From the NCBI GenBank assembly GCA_041653955.1, contig JBAZEH010000028.1, forward strand, positions 1 through 19,501: 19,501 nucleotides of DNA, written 5' to 3'. The position numbers were made by a program, and so were the translations under genes. The stretch comes from UBA1562 sp041653955. GTDB lineage: Bacteria; Omnitrophota; Gorgyraeia; Gygaellales; Profunditerraquicolaceae. The notes beneath the pieces were generated by a model. That model did not search any database. It worked only from the letters and a program-made list of their open reading frames with translations, and was not told where the DNA came from. Shown one piece after another: positions 1 to 7,278 of this stretch (position 1 is the stretch's first letter; the number at the start of each line of letters is the position of its first letter).

Positions 1-306
1 TGTCACTGGAGCAGCCAATTCAATATGGCCCATGCGCTCGCGCCTTACCGAAGAGCGGTCTACGGTAACGCCGCAGCGGTCACATGTAATCCCCTTGAAT
101 TTTATCCCTTTATACTTACCGCAATTGCATTCCCAATCCCGCACAGGGCCGAATATCTTTTCGCAGAATAATCCGTCCTTTTCGGGCTTGAGCGTGCGAT
201 AGTTTACGGTCTCAGCCTTCTTGACCTCCCCCTTTGACCATGCCCTTATTATCTGGGGTGAGGCGATCTTTATAGAGATACTATTAAAGTTGATTATCTC
301 GTCCAT
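1..306 (-). CDS. rpoC: RNA polymerase subunit beta' (partial, N-terminal 102 codons)
   Basis: This is the start of the beta' subunit, which forms the catalytic core of RNA polymerase with beta. The ATG at 306 opens a frame that runs off the window edge at position 1. The translation contains the RpoC N-terminal zinc-ribbon region: LFCEKIFGPVRDWECNCG followed by GITCDRCG, with zinc-ligand cysteines at residues 60, 62, 75 and 78, then the conserved RRERMGHIELAAPV segment. The start codon lies immediately after the rpoB stop with no gap, as expected for a co-transcribed and probably translationally coupled rpoBC pair. The rest of the gene, including the catalytic NADFDGD motif, lies outside the window, so completeness cannot be judged. 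Identity is certain from the N-terminal motifs and position. Confidence 0.97.
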   Translation of the reverse strand, partial: MDEIINFNSISIKIASPQIIRAWSKGEVKKAETVNYRTLKPEKDGLFCEKIFGPVRDWECNCGKYKGIKFKGITCDRCGVTVDRSSVRRERMGHIELAAPVT

Positions 307-3300
307 TTATTTTTCCTTATCAAGGTGGATATCCAATCCTAAACCCTGCAATTCCTTTATTAAAACGTTAAATGATTCCGGTGTCCCGTGTGTGAGGCGC
401 TGCTCGCCTTTGACTATCGCTTCATATATGCGCGTCCTTCCGGAAACATCGTCGCTTTTTACCGTGAGCATCTCCTGAAGGGTGTATGCCGCGCCGTAAG
501 CCTCAAGCGCCCACACCTCCATCTCTCCGAGCCTCTGCCCTCCGAATTGCGCCTTTCCTCCGAGCGGCTGCTGCGTAACCAGGGAATAAGGCCCGATAGA
601 ACGCGCGTGGATCTTTTCATCAACAAGGTGTATCAGTTTCATCATATAGATCTGGCCTACCGTGATCTTCTGGTCAAACTGCTCTCCGGTATAGCCGTCA
701 TAAAGATGGATCTTTCCTTCTTCGGGTAAACCGGCCTTCTTAAGCATCTCTTTGATCTCTGCTTCCGTGGCGCCGTCAAAAACAGGGGTTGTAACATGCA
801 GGCCAAGCGCCTTCGCGGCCCATCCCAGATGTGTCTCCAGGATCTGCCCGACGTTCATTCTTGAGGGGACCCCTAACGGATTAAGCACTATCTCTACCGG
901 GGTGCCGTCAGGTAAAAACGGCATATCTTCTTCGGGAAGTATCCTCGCCACCACGCCTTTGTTGCCATGCCTGCCGGCGAGCTTATCGCCTTCGGATAAT
1001 TTGCGTTTAGTGGCTATATAAACAACGACCCTCTTTAATACCCCGGCGGGCAGCTCATCGCCGCGCCTTACCTTCTCTATCTCCTGCTCCTGTTCTGCCA
1101 TCAATTTCTGTATCTGCTCGTCAAAAGAAGTGGCCAGTATCTTCGCCTCTTCATTATCGCCGAGGTCTATCTTTTCCAGTTTCTTCTTATCTACGCCCAA
1201 AACCTGGCTCAGGCGCGCTATCTTTTCGGTCTGAAGGAACTCCATCTCCTGCTTATAATAAGCCTTCAATTCCTTTATCTTCGCCGCTTCCTTGCCCTTG
1301 TCTTCCTTGGATTTTCTTCCCCGCTCTTTACGCTGGAACACATGCACGTCTATTATAACGCCTTCTACGCCGGGAGGAACAGTCAGGGAAGTATCGCGCA
1401 CATCCCCGGCCTTTTCGCCGAATATCGCGCGCAACAGCCTCTCCTCCGGCGATAATTCTGACTCTGTCTTTGGGGTCACTTTCCCGACAAGTATATCCCC
1501 CGCGGAAACCTCCGCGCCGATACGTATTATGCCTGCCTCATCCAAGTCGCTTAAGGATTCCTCGCTTACGTTGGGTATGTCGCGGGTGATCTCTTCATTC
1601 CCGAGGCGCGTCTCTGTGGCCTCTATCTCAAATCTTTCTACGTGTATGGAGGTAAAAGAATCATCCTTGGCGAGCTTCGCGCTTACGAGAATAGCGTCTT
1701 CAAAATTATAGCCTCTCCATGGCATAAAAGCGCAAAGGAGGTTTTTACCTAACGCGAGTTCTCCGTTCTTCGTGCTCGTGCCGTCAGCTATGACTTCGCC
1801 CTTTTCAACGCGCTGCCCCGGTTTTACGAGGGGCCTCTGATTCAAGCATGTATCAGCATTTGTACGCAGGAATTTATTCAAATGGTATGTCTTCTTACCT
1901 ATAGTAATAGAGGCGGCGTCAACCGCGTTCACTTTACCGGCCTCCTGTGCTACCACTACCGAACCGGAATCCACGGCTATTTTGCCTTCCATCATGGTCC
2001 CTACGATCGGCTGTTCATTAATCATGAGCGGCACAGCCTGCCTCTGCATATTTGAACCCATCAACGCGCGGTTGGCATCATCATGCTCAAGGAAAGGTAT
2101 CAGGGCCGCTGCCACGGAAACGAGCTGCCTGGGAGAAACATCCATATACTCTACTTCTTTAGGGGAAACTTTAGGGAAATCGCCTTTAAACCGGCAGGAG
2201 ATCTCTTTTTCCAGGAAATATCCTTCACTGTCTATGGGGACATTCGCCTGGGCGATCATCTTATCTTCTTCTATATCCGCCGTCAGGTATTCTATCTTAC
2301 GCGTGACCCTGCCTTCCTCTACTTTTCTATAAGGGGTCTCCAGTAACCCAAGGTTATTTACCCTGGCATAGTTACTAAGGGATGCAATTAATCCGATATT
2401 CGGACCTTCCGGGGTCTCTATCGGGCAAACCCTTCCGTAATGCGACTGATGTATATCCCTTACCTCAAATCCGGCGCGTTCGCGGGATAAGCCTCCCGGA
2501 CCAAGGGCGCTTAAACGGCGCTTATGTGTCATCTCGGCGAGCGGGTTTATCTGGTCCATAAACTGGGACAGCTGGCTGCGCGTAAAGAAATCGCGTATCT
2601 GGTTGGATAATAACTTTGAATTTATCAGGTAGTGCACGCTTATATTGTCATAATCACTCAATATGCCTAATCTTTCCCTAATGGAACGCTCTATGCGGCT
2701 CATCCCGATCCTGACCTGGTTCTGCACCAGTTCCCCAACCGTCTTTATGCGGCGGTTCCCCAGGTGGTCTATATCGTCTATCTTTCCCTCTCCGGCCTTT
2801 AATTTAATGAGATACTCTATTACCTTGATAACGGTAACGGAATCAAGTATCCTTTTATCCAAAGAGACATCCATACCCAGCTTTCTGTTCAGTATAAACC
2901 TGCCTACCCGTTCCAAGTCATACCTGTTGGGGTCAAAGAACAATCTGTAAAACAGCATCTCCGCGGATTCTTTTGTCACCGGCTCGGTGGGCCGCATCTT
3001 GCGGTAAAAATCCAAATAAGCCTCTTCCTTGCTCTTGGTATAATCTTTCTTAAGGGTGTTGGTTATCTCCGGGTACTCCTTGCCGAACGCGGATATTATC
3101 TCCTGGTCCGTAGAAAATCCCAGTATCCTTAATATCTGCGTGGCGGGGAAATTCCTTCTCCTGTCCACATACGCGAGTATCGTTTCTGTAAGGTCGTATT
3201 TGAACTCAAGCCACGCCCCGCGGTAAGGGACTATGCGCCCGTGGAATATCTCTTTTCCTGTCGGGTGGATCTCTTTCTCAAAAGAAATACCGGGGGAACG

Positions 3301-3717
3301 CTGGAGCTGGCTTACCACTACCCGCTCGTCACCGTTTATGATAAATGTCCCGGTCCCGGTCATCAGGGGTATCTCCCCGAAATAGGCATCCTGCTCCTTG
3401 ATCTCTTTTGGGGTGATCAGCCTGAACTTGACCTTAAGGGGGGCGGCGTATGTCAGGGAGCGCCTTATTGATTCGGCTATATCATATTTTGGTTTGCCAA
3501 GCGTATAGCTGATGAATTCAAGCCTTACCGTGCGGTTTTCATTCTCAATGGGGAACATATCCAGGAATACTTCCTGCAGCCCCTGCTCTTTCCTTTCCTG
3601 CAACGGTATATCTCTTTGCAAGAGCTCATAGTAAGACTCAAGCTGTATATCCAAGAGGTTAGGGAGGCTGTAAACCTCTTTGAATTTGGCAAAATTCTTG
3701 GTTTTTATCGTATCCAT
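307..3717 (-). CDS. rpoB: DNA-directed RNA polymerase subunit beta
   Basis: This is the beta subunit of RNA polymerase, 1136 residues, shorter than the roughly 1340 of E. coli because lineage-specific insertions are absent. Visible landmarks are EIPLMTGTGTFIINGDERVV near residues 115-134, the rifampicin pocket at 381-405 (LSQFMDQINPLAEMTHKRR), GRVCPIETPEGPNIGLI around 428-444, and the C-terminal GGQRLGEMEVWALEAYGA. D388, H398 and S403 (D516, H526 and S531 of E. coli) are wild type; I390 and A394 differ from E. coli N518 and S522. Residues 106-108 are IKE, the beta epitope bound by Mfd in E. coli. There is no convincing Shine-Dalgarno before the ATG at 3717. The gene starts 23 nt after rplL, so it may rely on translation from upstream. 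Confidence 0.98.
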   Translation of the reverse strand: MDTIKTKNFAKFKEVYSLPNLLDIQLESYYELLQRDIPLQERKEQGLQEVFLDMFPIENENRTVRLEFISYTLGKPKYDIAESIRRSLTYAAPLKVKFRLITPKEIKEQDAYFGEIPLMTGTGTFIINGDERVVVSQLQRSPGISFEKEIHPTGKEIFHGRIVPYRGAWLEFKYDLTETILAYVDRRRNFPATQILRILGFSTDQEIISAFGKEYPEITNTLKKDYTKSKEEAYLDFYRKMRPTEPVTKESAEMLFYRLFFDPNRYDLERVGRFILNRKLGMDVSLDKRILDSVTVIKVIEYLIKLKAGEGKIDDIDHLGNRRIKTVGELVQNQVRIGMSRIERSIRERLGILSDYDNISVHYLINSKLLSNQIRDFFTRSQLSQFMDQINPLAEMTHKRRLSALGPGGLSRERAGFEVRDIHQSHYGRVCPIETPEGPNIGLIASLSNYARVNNLGLLETPYRKVEEGRVTRKIEYLTADIEEDKMIAQANVPIDSEGYFLEKEISCRFKGDFPKVSPKEVEYMDVSPRQLVSVAAALIPFLEHDDANRALMGSNMQRQAVPLMINEQPIVGTMMEGKIAVDSGSVVVAQEAGKVNAVDAASITIGKKTYHLNKFLRTNADTCLNQRPLVKPGQRVEKGEVIADGTSTKNGELALGKNLLCAFMPWRGYNFEDAILVSAKLAKDDSFTSIHVERFEIEATETRLGNEEITRDIPNVSEESLSDLDEAGIIRIGAEVSAGDILVGKVTPKTESELSPEERLLRAIFGEKAGDVRDTSLTVPPGVEGVIIDVHVFQRKERGRKSKEDKGKEAAKIKELKAYYKQEMEFLQTEKIARLSQVLGVDKKKLEKIDLGDNEEAKILATSFDEQIQKLMAEQEQEIEKVRRGDELPAGVLKRVVVYIATKRKLSEGDKLAGRHGNKGVVARILPEEDMPFLPDGTPVEIVLNPLGVPSRMNVGQILETHLGWAAKALGLHVTTPVFDGATEAEIKEMLKKAGLPEEGKIHLYDGYTGEQFDQKITVGQIYMMKLIHLVDEKIHARSIGPYSLVTQQPLGGKAQFGGQRLGEMEVWALEAYGAAYTLQEMLTVKSDDVSGRTRIYEAIVKGEQRLTHGTPESFNVLIKELQGLGLDIHLDKEK

Positions 3718-3740
3718 ATATCTATATTTTTTGATGTATC

Positions 3741-4133
3741 TTATTTCAGCTCTACTGTGGCGCCTGCTGCTTCAAGCTTTTTCTTCATCTCTTCGGCCTC
3801 TTCCTTCGGGACACTCTCTTTCACAGGCTTGGGAGCTGCATCTACCAGGTCTTTGGCTTCTTTTAAGCCCAGGCTGGTCATAGTCCTTACTTCTTTTATT
3901 ACGGCGATCTTATTTGCTCCGGCGCTCGCCAGGACTACCGTAAACGTGCTCTTTTCTTCCGCCGCGGGCGCGCCGGCTGCTCCGGCCGCTGCTCCTGCGG
4001 CAGGCATCGCCATCATAGGCATATTTGCCTGTACGCCGAACTTCTCTTCCAGGGCCTTGACTAAATCCGATAGCTCCATTACGGACATCTCTTCTATGGA
4101 TTTAATCAACCCTTCCATTTTTTCGTTAGCCAT
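3741..4133 (-). CDS. rplL: Ribosomal protein L7/L12
   Basis: This is the flexible stalk protein of the large ribosomal subunit, which recruits translation GTPases. The 130 residues show the N-terminal dimerisation domain (MANEKMEGLIKSIEEMSVMELSDLVKALEEKFGVQ), an alanine-rich hinge (AAGAAAGAAGAPAAEEK), and the C-terminal domain beginning FTVVLASAGANKIAVIKEVR and ending AAGATVELK. I chose the ATG at 4133 because a strong ribosome binding site (GGAGG) lies about 6 nt upstream. The open frame continues 73 codons further upstream without a stop, but that part overlaps rplJ and has no L12 similarity. It follows rplJ by 20 nt, giving the usual L10-L12 pair that assembles into the stalk. Confidence 0.97.
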   Translation of the reverse strand: MANEKMEGLIKSIEEMSVMELSDLVKALEEKFGVQANMPMMAMPAAGAAAGAAGAPAAEEKSTFTVVLASAGANKIAVIKEVRTMTSLGLKEAKDLVDAAPKPVKESVPKEEAEEMKKKLEAAGATVELK

Positions 4134-4153
4134 CTTTTCCTCCCTTTTTACTT

Positions 4154-4681
4154 TTAGTTTGTTTTTTTGTTTTTTATCTGATCTAAACAATAAACGACCT
4201 TCGTTAAGGTCTGTTTCAAAGCGTATACGAGCCCGTTTATCGGAGATTTCATAGTCATCACGACCTGCGCCCGCAGGATATCCTTGCCAGGAAGTTTCGC
4301 CAACACCTCTATATCCTTGGGCTCCAGCATCCTGTCTTCGATAAATCCACATTCTAACGCCAGGTTCTCATGCTCCTTGCGGAAATTATACAGGGTGCGG
4401 CTGGCATCTACCGGTTCGCCCTTAGCGAATATGAACCCGCATGGCCCCTCTACGAATTTGGTCAGCTCCTCAAGCTTAGCTTCCTGAAACGCCCTTCTTA
4501 CTATACTGTTCTTTGCCACAAACAGTGTCGCGTTAGCTTCTTTAAGGGATTGCCTTAACGCCGTCATATCCGGGCTTGAAAGCTTTGCGTATTTTATTAT
4601 AAAGATGCTGTCGGCATCTTTCAGCAGCCCTTTTACATCACCTTCTAATGTTTCCCTGAATATAGTGCCTATCTTTTTCAT
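4154..4681 (-). CDS. rplJ: Ribosomal protein L10
   Basis: This is the stalk base protein that anchors L7/L12 dimers to 23S rRNA. It has 175 residues, normal for the family. The N-terminus MKKIGTIFRETLEGDVKGLLKDADSIFIIKYAKLSSPDMTALRQSLKEANATLFVAKNSIVRRAF carries the L10 RNA-binding region (the VAKNSIVRRA block), followed by the FAKGEPVDASRTLYNF segment and a C-terminal helix (MTMKSPINGLVYALKQTL) of the kind that binds L12. It starts only 2 nt after the rplA stop. There is therefore no room for the long structured L10 leader that controls rplJL in E. coli, and control would have to act elsewhere. The ribosome binding site is weak. Confidence 0.97.
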   Translation of the reverse strand: MKKIGTIFRETLEGDVKGLLKDADSIFIIKYAKLSSPDMTALRQSLKEANATLFVAKNSIVRRAFQEAKLEELTKFVEGPCGFIFAKGEPVDASRTLYNFRKEHENLALECGFIEDRMLEPKDIEVLAKLPGKDILRAQVVMTMKSPINGLVYALKQTLTKVVYCLDQIKNKKTN

Positions 4682-4683
4682 AT

Positions 4684-5364
4684 TTAAACGTTGATCCGTA
4701 AACCGCGGTTCATGGTAGATGATATGAACGCGCTTTTCATGAATTTACCTTTCACGGAAGCCGGTTTGGCGTCGCTTATCACCTCTATAACGCGGAAAGC
4801 ATTTTCAAATAATTTATCTTCGGGAAAGGATATCTTGCCTACGGAAAGGTGTATGCCGCCCTGCTTATCGGCCCTGAACTCTATTTTGCCTCTGCGCACA
4901 TCTTCAATCGCCTTTACAACTTCATTGGTCACCGTGCCGGTCTTTGGGCTGGGCATAAGCCCGCGGGGGCCCAACACCTTACCCAGCTTGCTTAAATCCT
5001 TCATAATATCCGGGGTCGCGATAGCGCAGTCAAAATCAAGGAAACCTCCGGCGACCTTATCTATCAGCTCATTGCCTCCCACATAGTCGGCATTCGCTTC
5101 TTTGGCTAATTTTTCATTCTCGCCTCTGCAGAATACCGCAACCCTGACCTTTTTACCCGTGCCGTGCGGCAGGACTACCGTACCGCGCACCATCTGGTCG
5201 GATTTTTTGGAATCAACATTGATACTGAAATGAAGGTCTACCGAGGCGTCAAACTTCGGAGGGGGGAGCTTCTTCAAGACCGCGATAGCGTCCTTGAGAG
5301 AATAAACCTTATCCTGCTCTACCTGCTTCTCCGATTCCTTATAACGTTTGCTGCGCGGTCTCAT
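4684..5364 (-). CDS. rplA: Ribosomal protein L1
   Basis: L1 forms the mobile L1 stalk of the large subunit and, in many bacteria, represses its own operon by binding mRNA. The protein has 226 residues and full family features: an N-terminal YSLKDAIAVLKKL helix, FDASVDLHFSINVDSKKSDQMVRGTVVLPHGTGK (RNA-binding core), KLGKVLGPRGLMPSPKTGTV, and the C-terminal FISSTMNRGLRINV. The ATG at 5364 is preceded by GGGAG at about 8 nt. A 72-nt gap separates it from rplK. This is the largest gap in the secE-rpoC run and it contains a hairpin (5399-5425) described separately. Confidence 0.97.
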   Translation of the reverse strand: MRPRSKRYKESEKQVEQDKVYSLKDAIAVLKKLPPPKFDASVDLHFSINVDSKKSDQMVRGTVVLPHGTGKKVRVAVFCRGENEKLAKEANADYVGGNELIDKVAGGFLDFDCAIATPDIMKDLSKLGKVLGPRGLMPSPKTGTVTNEVVKAIEDVRRGKIEFRADKQGGIHLSVGKISFPEDKLFENAFRVIEVISDAKPASVKGKFMKSAFISSTMNRGLRINV

Positions 5365-5398
5365 TAATATATCTCCCGATCTATACTCATCTTGTCGC

Positions 5399-5425
5399 GG
5401 GACAGCCCCCTGCGGGGAGAGTCCC
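5399..5425 (-). promoter_or_regulatory. RNA hairpin in the rplK-rplA gap
   Basis: On the transcribed (minus) strand the gap folds as GGGAC / GTCCC (5 bp), then a small mismatched internal loop, then TCCCC / GGGGG (5 bp including one T-G wobble) closed by a GCA triloop. No T-tract follows, so it is not an intrinsic terminator. It sits about 35 nt before the rplA start. Possible roles are an L1 autoregulatory site, an mRNA processing site, or a brake on rplA translation. The structure is read directly; the role is inference. Confidence 0.45.
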
Positions 5426-5436
5426 TACTGGCAACA

Positions 5437-5862
5437 CTATCCTTCTATGATGATGCCCATGCTTCTGGCGGTGCCTTCTATGATCTTAAAAGCCTGTTCC
5501 ATATCCTTGGTATTCAGGTCGCTTGCCTTGACCTTTACGATCTCTTCAACCTGCTTCCTGGTTATCTTGCCTATAATCTCTTTGCCGCTCGTACCCGAAG
5601 CTTTAGCAAGGTTCGCGGCGCGTTTAATAAGGACAGAAGAAGGCGGGCTCTTGATGATAAAGCTGAAAGTGCGGTCATCGTGAACGCTGATGACCACCGG
5701 CAGTATAAGCCCTTCCCTGTCTTTAGTCTGGTCATTGAACTGCTTGCAGAACTGCATGATATTGACGCCATGCTGCCCGAGCGCAGGGCCTACCGGAGGG
5801 GCCGGGTTGGCTTTTCCGCCGGGAACATGCAATTTTATTTGTGCGGTTACTTTCTTTGCCAT
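5437..5862 (-). CDS. rplK: Ribosomal protein L11
   Basis: L11 binds the GTPase-associated centre of 23S rRNA and affects factor binding and the stringent response. The protein has 141 residues, the standard length. The N-terminal domain reads AQIKLHVPGGKANPAPPVGPALGQHGVNIMQFCKQFN, the classic proline-rich L11 signature. The C-terminal RNA-binding domain includes SFIIKSPPSSVLIKRAANL and ITRKQVEEIVKVKASDLNTKDMEQAFKIIEGTARSMGI. It starts 3 nt after nusG, so there is no separate leader ahead of rplK where the L1 binding site sits in E. coli. It is followed by rplA, the usual order. Confidence 0.98.
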   Translation of the reverse strand: MAKKVTAQIKLHVPGGKANPAPPVGPALGQHGVNIMQFCKQFNDQTKDREGLILPVVISVHDDRTFSFIIKSPPSSVLIKRAANLAKASGTSGKEIIGKITRKQVEEIVKVKASDLNTKDMEQAFKIIEGTARSMGIIIEG

Positions 5863-5865
5863 ATC

Positions 5866-6393
5866 TTATATCTTCTCCACCTGCCAATATTCAAGCTCTA
5901 CGGGTGTTGCCCTGCCGAATATGGAAACAGCGACTTTGAGTTTTCCTCTTTCCGGGTGTACTTCTTCTATTGTGCCGTTAAAATTCATGAATGGCCCTTC
6001 ATTGACCCTGACCTGCTCCCCTCTCTCAAACACTATCTTGGGGCTCGGCTTTGCCTGGGTATCCTGCGTTTTCTTCAGGATATTATCCACTTCGGTGGCG
6101 GAAAGAGGCATCGGCTTCTTCCCTGGGCCTATAAAGCCGGTTACTCCGGGGGTCGTCTTTATATGAAAATATGTCTCTTCGGTAAGCTCCATCTCAACAA
6201 GCAGGTAACCGGGAAAAAATTTCCTCTCGGATATCTTCTTTTTTCCGGAGCGGATCTCGGAGATCTGTTCGGTGGGTATAACGACGCTTGAGATCATCTC
6301 CTCCAATTTCTGCGATTGGATCTTATTCTCTAATGCGGCCTTGACCTTATCCTCAAGCCCCGTCTGCGTATGCACCACGTACCAGTTCTTCAT
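5866..6393 (-). CDS. nusG: Transcription termination/antitermination factor NusG
   Basis: NusG binds RNA polymerase to modulate pausing and termination and can link it to Rho or to the ribosome. The 175-residue protein begins MKNWYVVHTQTGLEDKVKAALENKI (NGN domain), contains RKFFPGYLLVEMELTEETYFHIKTTPGVTGFIG (the polymerase-binding face), and ends with a KOW domain around GEQVRVNEGPFMNFNGTIEEVHPERGKLKV. The length is close to the E. coli protein, with no inserted domain. The ATG overlaps the secE stop in an ATGA arrangement, so the two are likely translationally coupled. Confidence 0.98.
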   Translation of the reverse strand: MKNWYVVHTQTGLEDKVKAALENKIQSQKLEEMISSVVIPTEQISEIRSGKKKISERKFFPGYLLVEMELTEETYFHIKTTPGVTGFIGPGKKPMPLSATEVDNILKKTQDTQAKPSPKIVFERGEQVRVNEGPFMNFNGTIEEVHPERGKLKVAVSIFGRATPVELEYWQVEKI

Positions 6394-6581
6394 CTAAATA
6401 ACATCCTTAATGAATGAGAGAGAGCGATATCTATCAACCCGATGAACGCCGCCATGATGAACGTCACCGTGATAACCACCATTGTTGAAGCCATTATTTC
6501 CTGACGGGTTGACCATGATACCTTGCCTAATTCAGCTTTTACCTCTTTTACGAAGCTCGTTATTTTTTTAAATATATTCAT
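6390..6581 (-). CDS. secE: Preprotein translocase subunit SecE
   Basis: SecE is the small essential clamp of the SecYEG channel in the inner membrane. I place the start at the ATG at 6581, giving 63 residues: MNIFKKITSFVKEVKAELGKVSWSTRQEIM, then a single membrane segment (TMVVITVTFIMAAFIGLIDIAL). The FVKEVKAELGKVSWSTRQE amphipathic helix is the SecE signature. A start nine codons further upstream is possible in frame but adds no family similarity. The length matches the short one-TM form found in most bacteria rather than the three-TM form of E. coli. It lies 43 nt downstream of tRNA-Trp and overlaps nusG by 4 nt. Confidence 0.95.
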   Translation of the reverse strand: MNIFKKITSFVKEVKAELGKVSWSTRQEIMASTMVVITVTFIMAAFIGLIDIALSHSLRMLFR

Positions 6582-6624
6582 CGGATCCCTAACGCAAGAA
6601 CGACTCATTTGCCTTAAAAATCAA

Positions 6625-6695
6625 CAGGAGCGGCAGGAGTCGAACCTGCAGTAACGGTTTTGGAGACCGTTGGTTTGCCATTAACCGACGCTCCT
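6625..6695 (-). tRNA. trnW: tRNA-Trp (anticodon CCA)
   Basis: On the minus strand a 71-nt cloverleaf is formed. The acceptor stem AGGAGCG pairs fully with CGCTCCT, the D stem is GGTT/AACC, the anticodon stem ACGGT/ACCGT holds loop CTCCAAA with anticodon CCA at 6663-6661, and the T arm is GCAGG-TTCGACT-CCTGC. The discriminator is G, as in E. coli tRNA-Trp. The CCA tail is not encoded. tRNA-Trp just before secE is a widespread bacterial arrangement. Confidence 0.97.
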
Positions 6696-6771
6696 ATACC
6701 TTTGTCATCTTAACTTATCAAACAACAAAAAATCCCTGTCCTCCCGTAATACCTGGGGGTCCGCGTAAGGC

Positions 6772-6921
6772 CTATTTTATTTCTTTATGCGGGGTATGCT
6801 TATAGCAGAATCTGCAGAACTTTTTCAGTTCCAGTTTATCCTGGTGCAGCTTCTTGTTTTTCTTTGTTGTGTAATTCCTGTTCTTACAAACGGTGCATTC
6901 TAATGTTATTATTTCTCGCAT
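6772..6921 (-). CDS. rpmG: Ribosomal protein L33
   Basis: This is a 49-residue large-subunit protein: MREIITLECTVCKNRNYTTKK, then NKKLHQDKLELKKFCRFCYKHTPHKEIK. The two CxxC pairs (C9/C12 and C36/C39) are those of the zinc-binding form of L33. REIITLEC and KNRNYTTKKN are family signatures. An ATG also lies immediately upstream at 6924. I prefer 6921 because the GAG ribosome binding site is about 7 nt away, but either is possible. The gene sits between tRNA-Thr and tRNA-Trp, the usual place for rpmG ahead of secE-nusG. Confidence 0.96.
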   Translation of the reverse strand: MREIITLECTVCKNRNYTTKKNKKLHQDKLELKKFCRFCYKHTPHKEIK

Positions 6922-6956
6922 CATTCAGCTCTTTTCAAGGTTCGGCTCTCTTTATA

Positions 6957-7029
6957 AGCTGGAGACGGGAATCGAACCCGTGACCCCGTCCTTACCAAGG
7001 ACGTGCTCTGCCTACTGAGCTACTCCAGC
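6957..7029 (-). tRNA. trnT: tRNA-Thr (anticodon GGT)
   Basis: On the minus strand a 73-nt cloverleaf is formed. The acceptor GCTGGAG pairs fully with CTCCAGC, the D stem is GCTC/GAGC, the anticodon stem CGTCC/GGACG holds loop TTGGTAA with anticodon GGT at 6996-6994, and the T arm is ACGGG-TTCGATT-CCCGT. The discriminator is T and CCA is not encoded. It is the first mature product of the transcript that begins near 7226. Confidence 0.97.
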
Positions 7030-7226
7030 ATTGCGGCACTCACGTCTATAGTAAATCGCGGGGCTGCTTAACTTTAGCGTCGGATCCTGCTCCATCTACC
7101 TTCCGCCGGATAACTCAAGAGTAAAAAAACCGACCCTCAAGAATTTTTTAGATTCTTTGTATGTCTACTCTTTTATATATATAATATAGATAAAATTATG
7201 AAATGTTACCCTAGACTTTACGCAAA
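7030..7226 (-). promoter_or_regulatory. Structured leader ahead of tRNA-Thr
   Basis: About 197 nt lie between the predicted transcription start and tRNA-Thr. The first half is very AT-rich. Two nested stems can form: an outer one of 9 bp (7172-7164 with 7125-7117, one G-T wobble) and an inner one of 6 bp (7157-7152 with 7144-7139). A run of seven T (7129-7123) lies within the outer stem region. The heptamer TCTTGAG occurs twice (7142-7136 and 7120-7114), so alternative folds are possible. I see no convincing gene here. The function is unknown; it may be only a spacer processed away by tRNA maturation. Confidence 0.35.
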
Positions 7227-7232
7227 GGAAGA

Positions 7233-7261
7233 AGTATATATTAAAAAGTGCCTCTTGTCAA
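7233..7261 (-). promoter_or_regulatory. Sigma70-type promoter of the tRNA-Thr-rpmG-secE-nusG-rpl-rpo cluster
   Basis: On the minus strand a perfect -35 hexamer TTGACA (7261-7256) is followed by a 17-nt spacer and a -10 hexamer TATACT (7238-7233, 5 of 6 consensus). Two consecutive A-tracts (7263-7280) lie immediately upstream, like an UP element that binds the polymerase alpha C-terminal domain. The predicted transcription start is near 7226. It lies directly after the rsmA stop codon and is the only strong promoter I found in the window. Confidence 0.85.
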
Positions 7262-7278
7262 CTTTTTTTTACTTTTTT

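Noticed and set aside
307..3717. Rifampicin-resistance substitutions in rpoB
   Set aside because: The key residues equivalent to D516, H526 and S531 are wild type. The Ile and Ala at positions equivalent to 518 and 522 look like natural variation; no resistance can be claimed.
4134..4352. In-frame upstream extension of rplL (73 extra codons)
   Set aside because: It overlaps rplJ, has no L7/L12 similarity, and a strong GGAGG site sits just before the ATG at 4133.
5392..6291. Plus-strand open frame of 299 codons opposite rplK and nusG
   Set aside because: It is antisense to two certain genes, has no recognisable domain and arises from their codon bias. The same applies to the other long plus-strand frames in the window.
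6696..6771. Possible terminator between rpmG and tRNA-Trp (T6 run on the minus strand)
   Set aside because: No stable stem precedes the T run, and secE-nusG downstream has no other visible promoter.
7012..7095. Possible 27-codon leader peptide with an AAGG ahead of its ATG
   Set aside because: It ends inside tRNA-Thr, and its composition and product look random.
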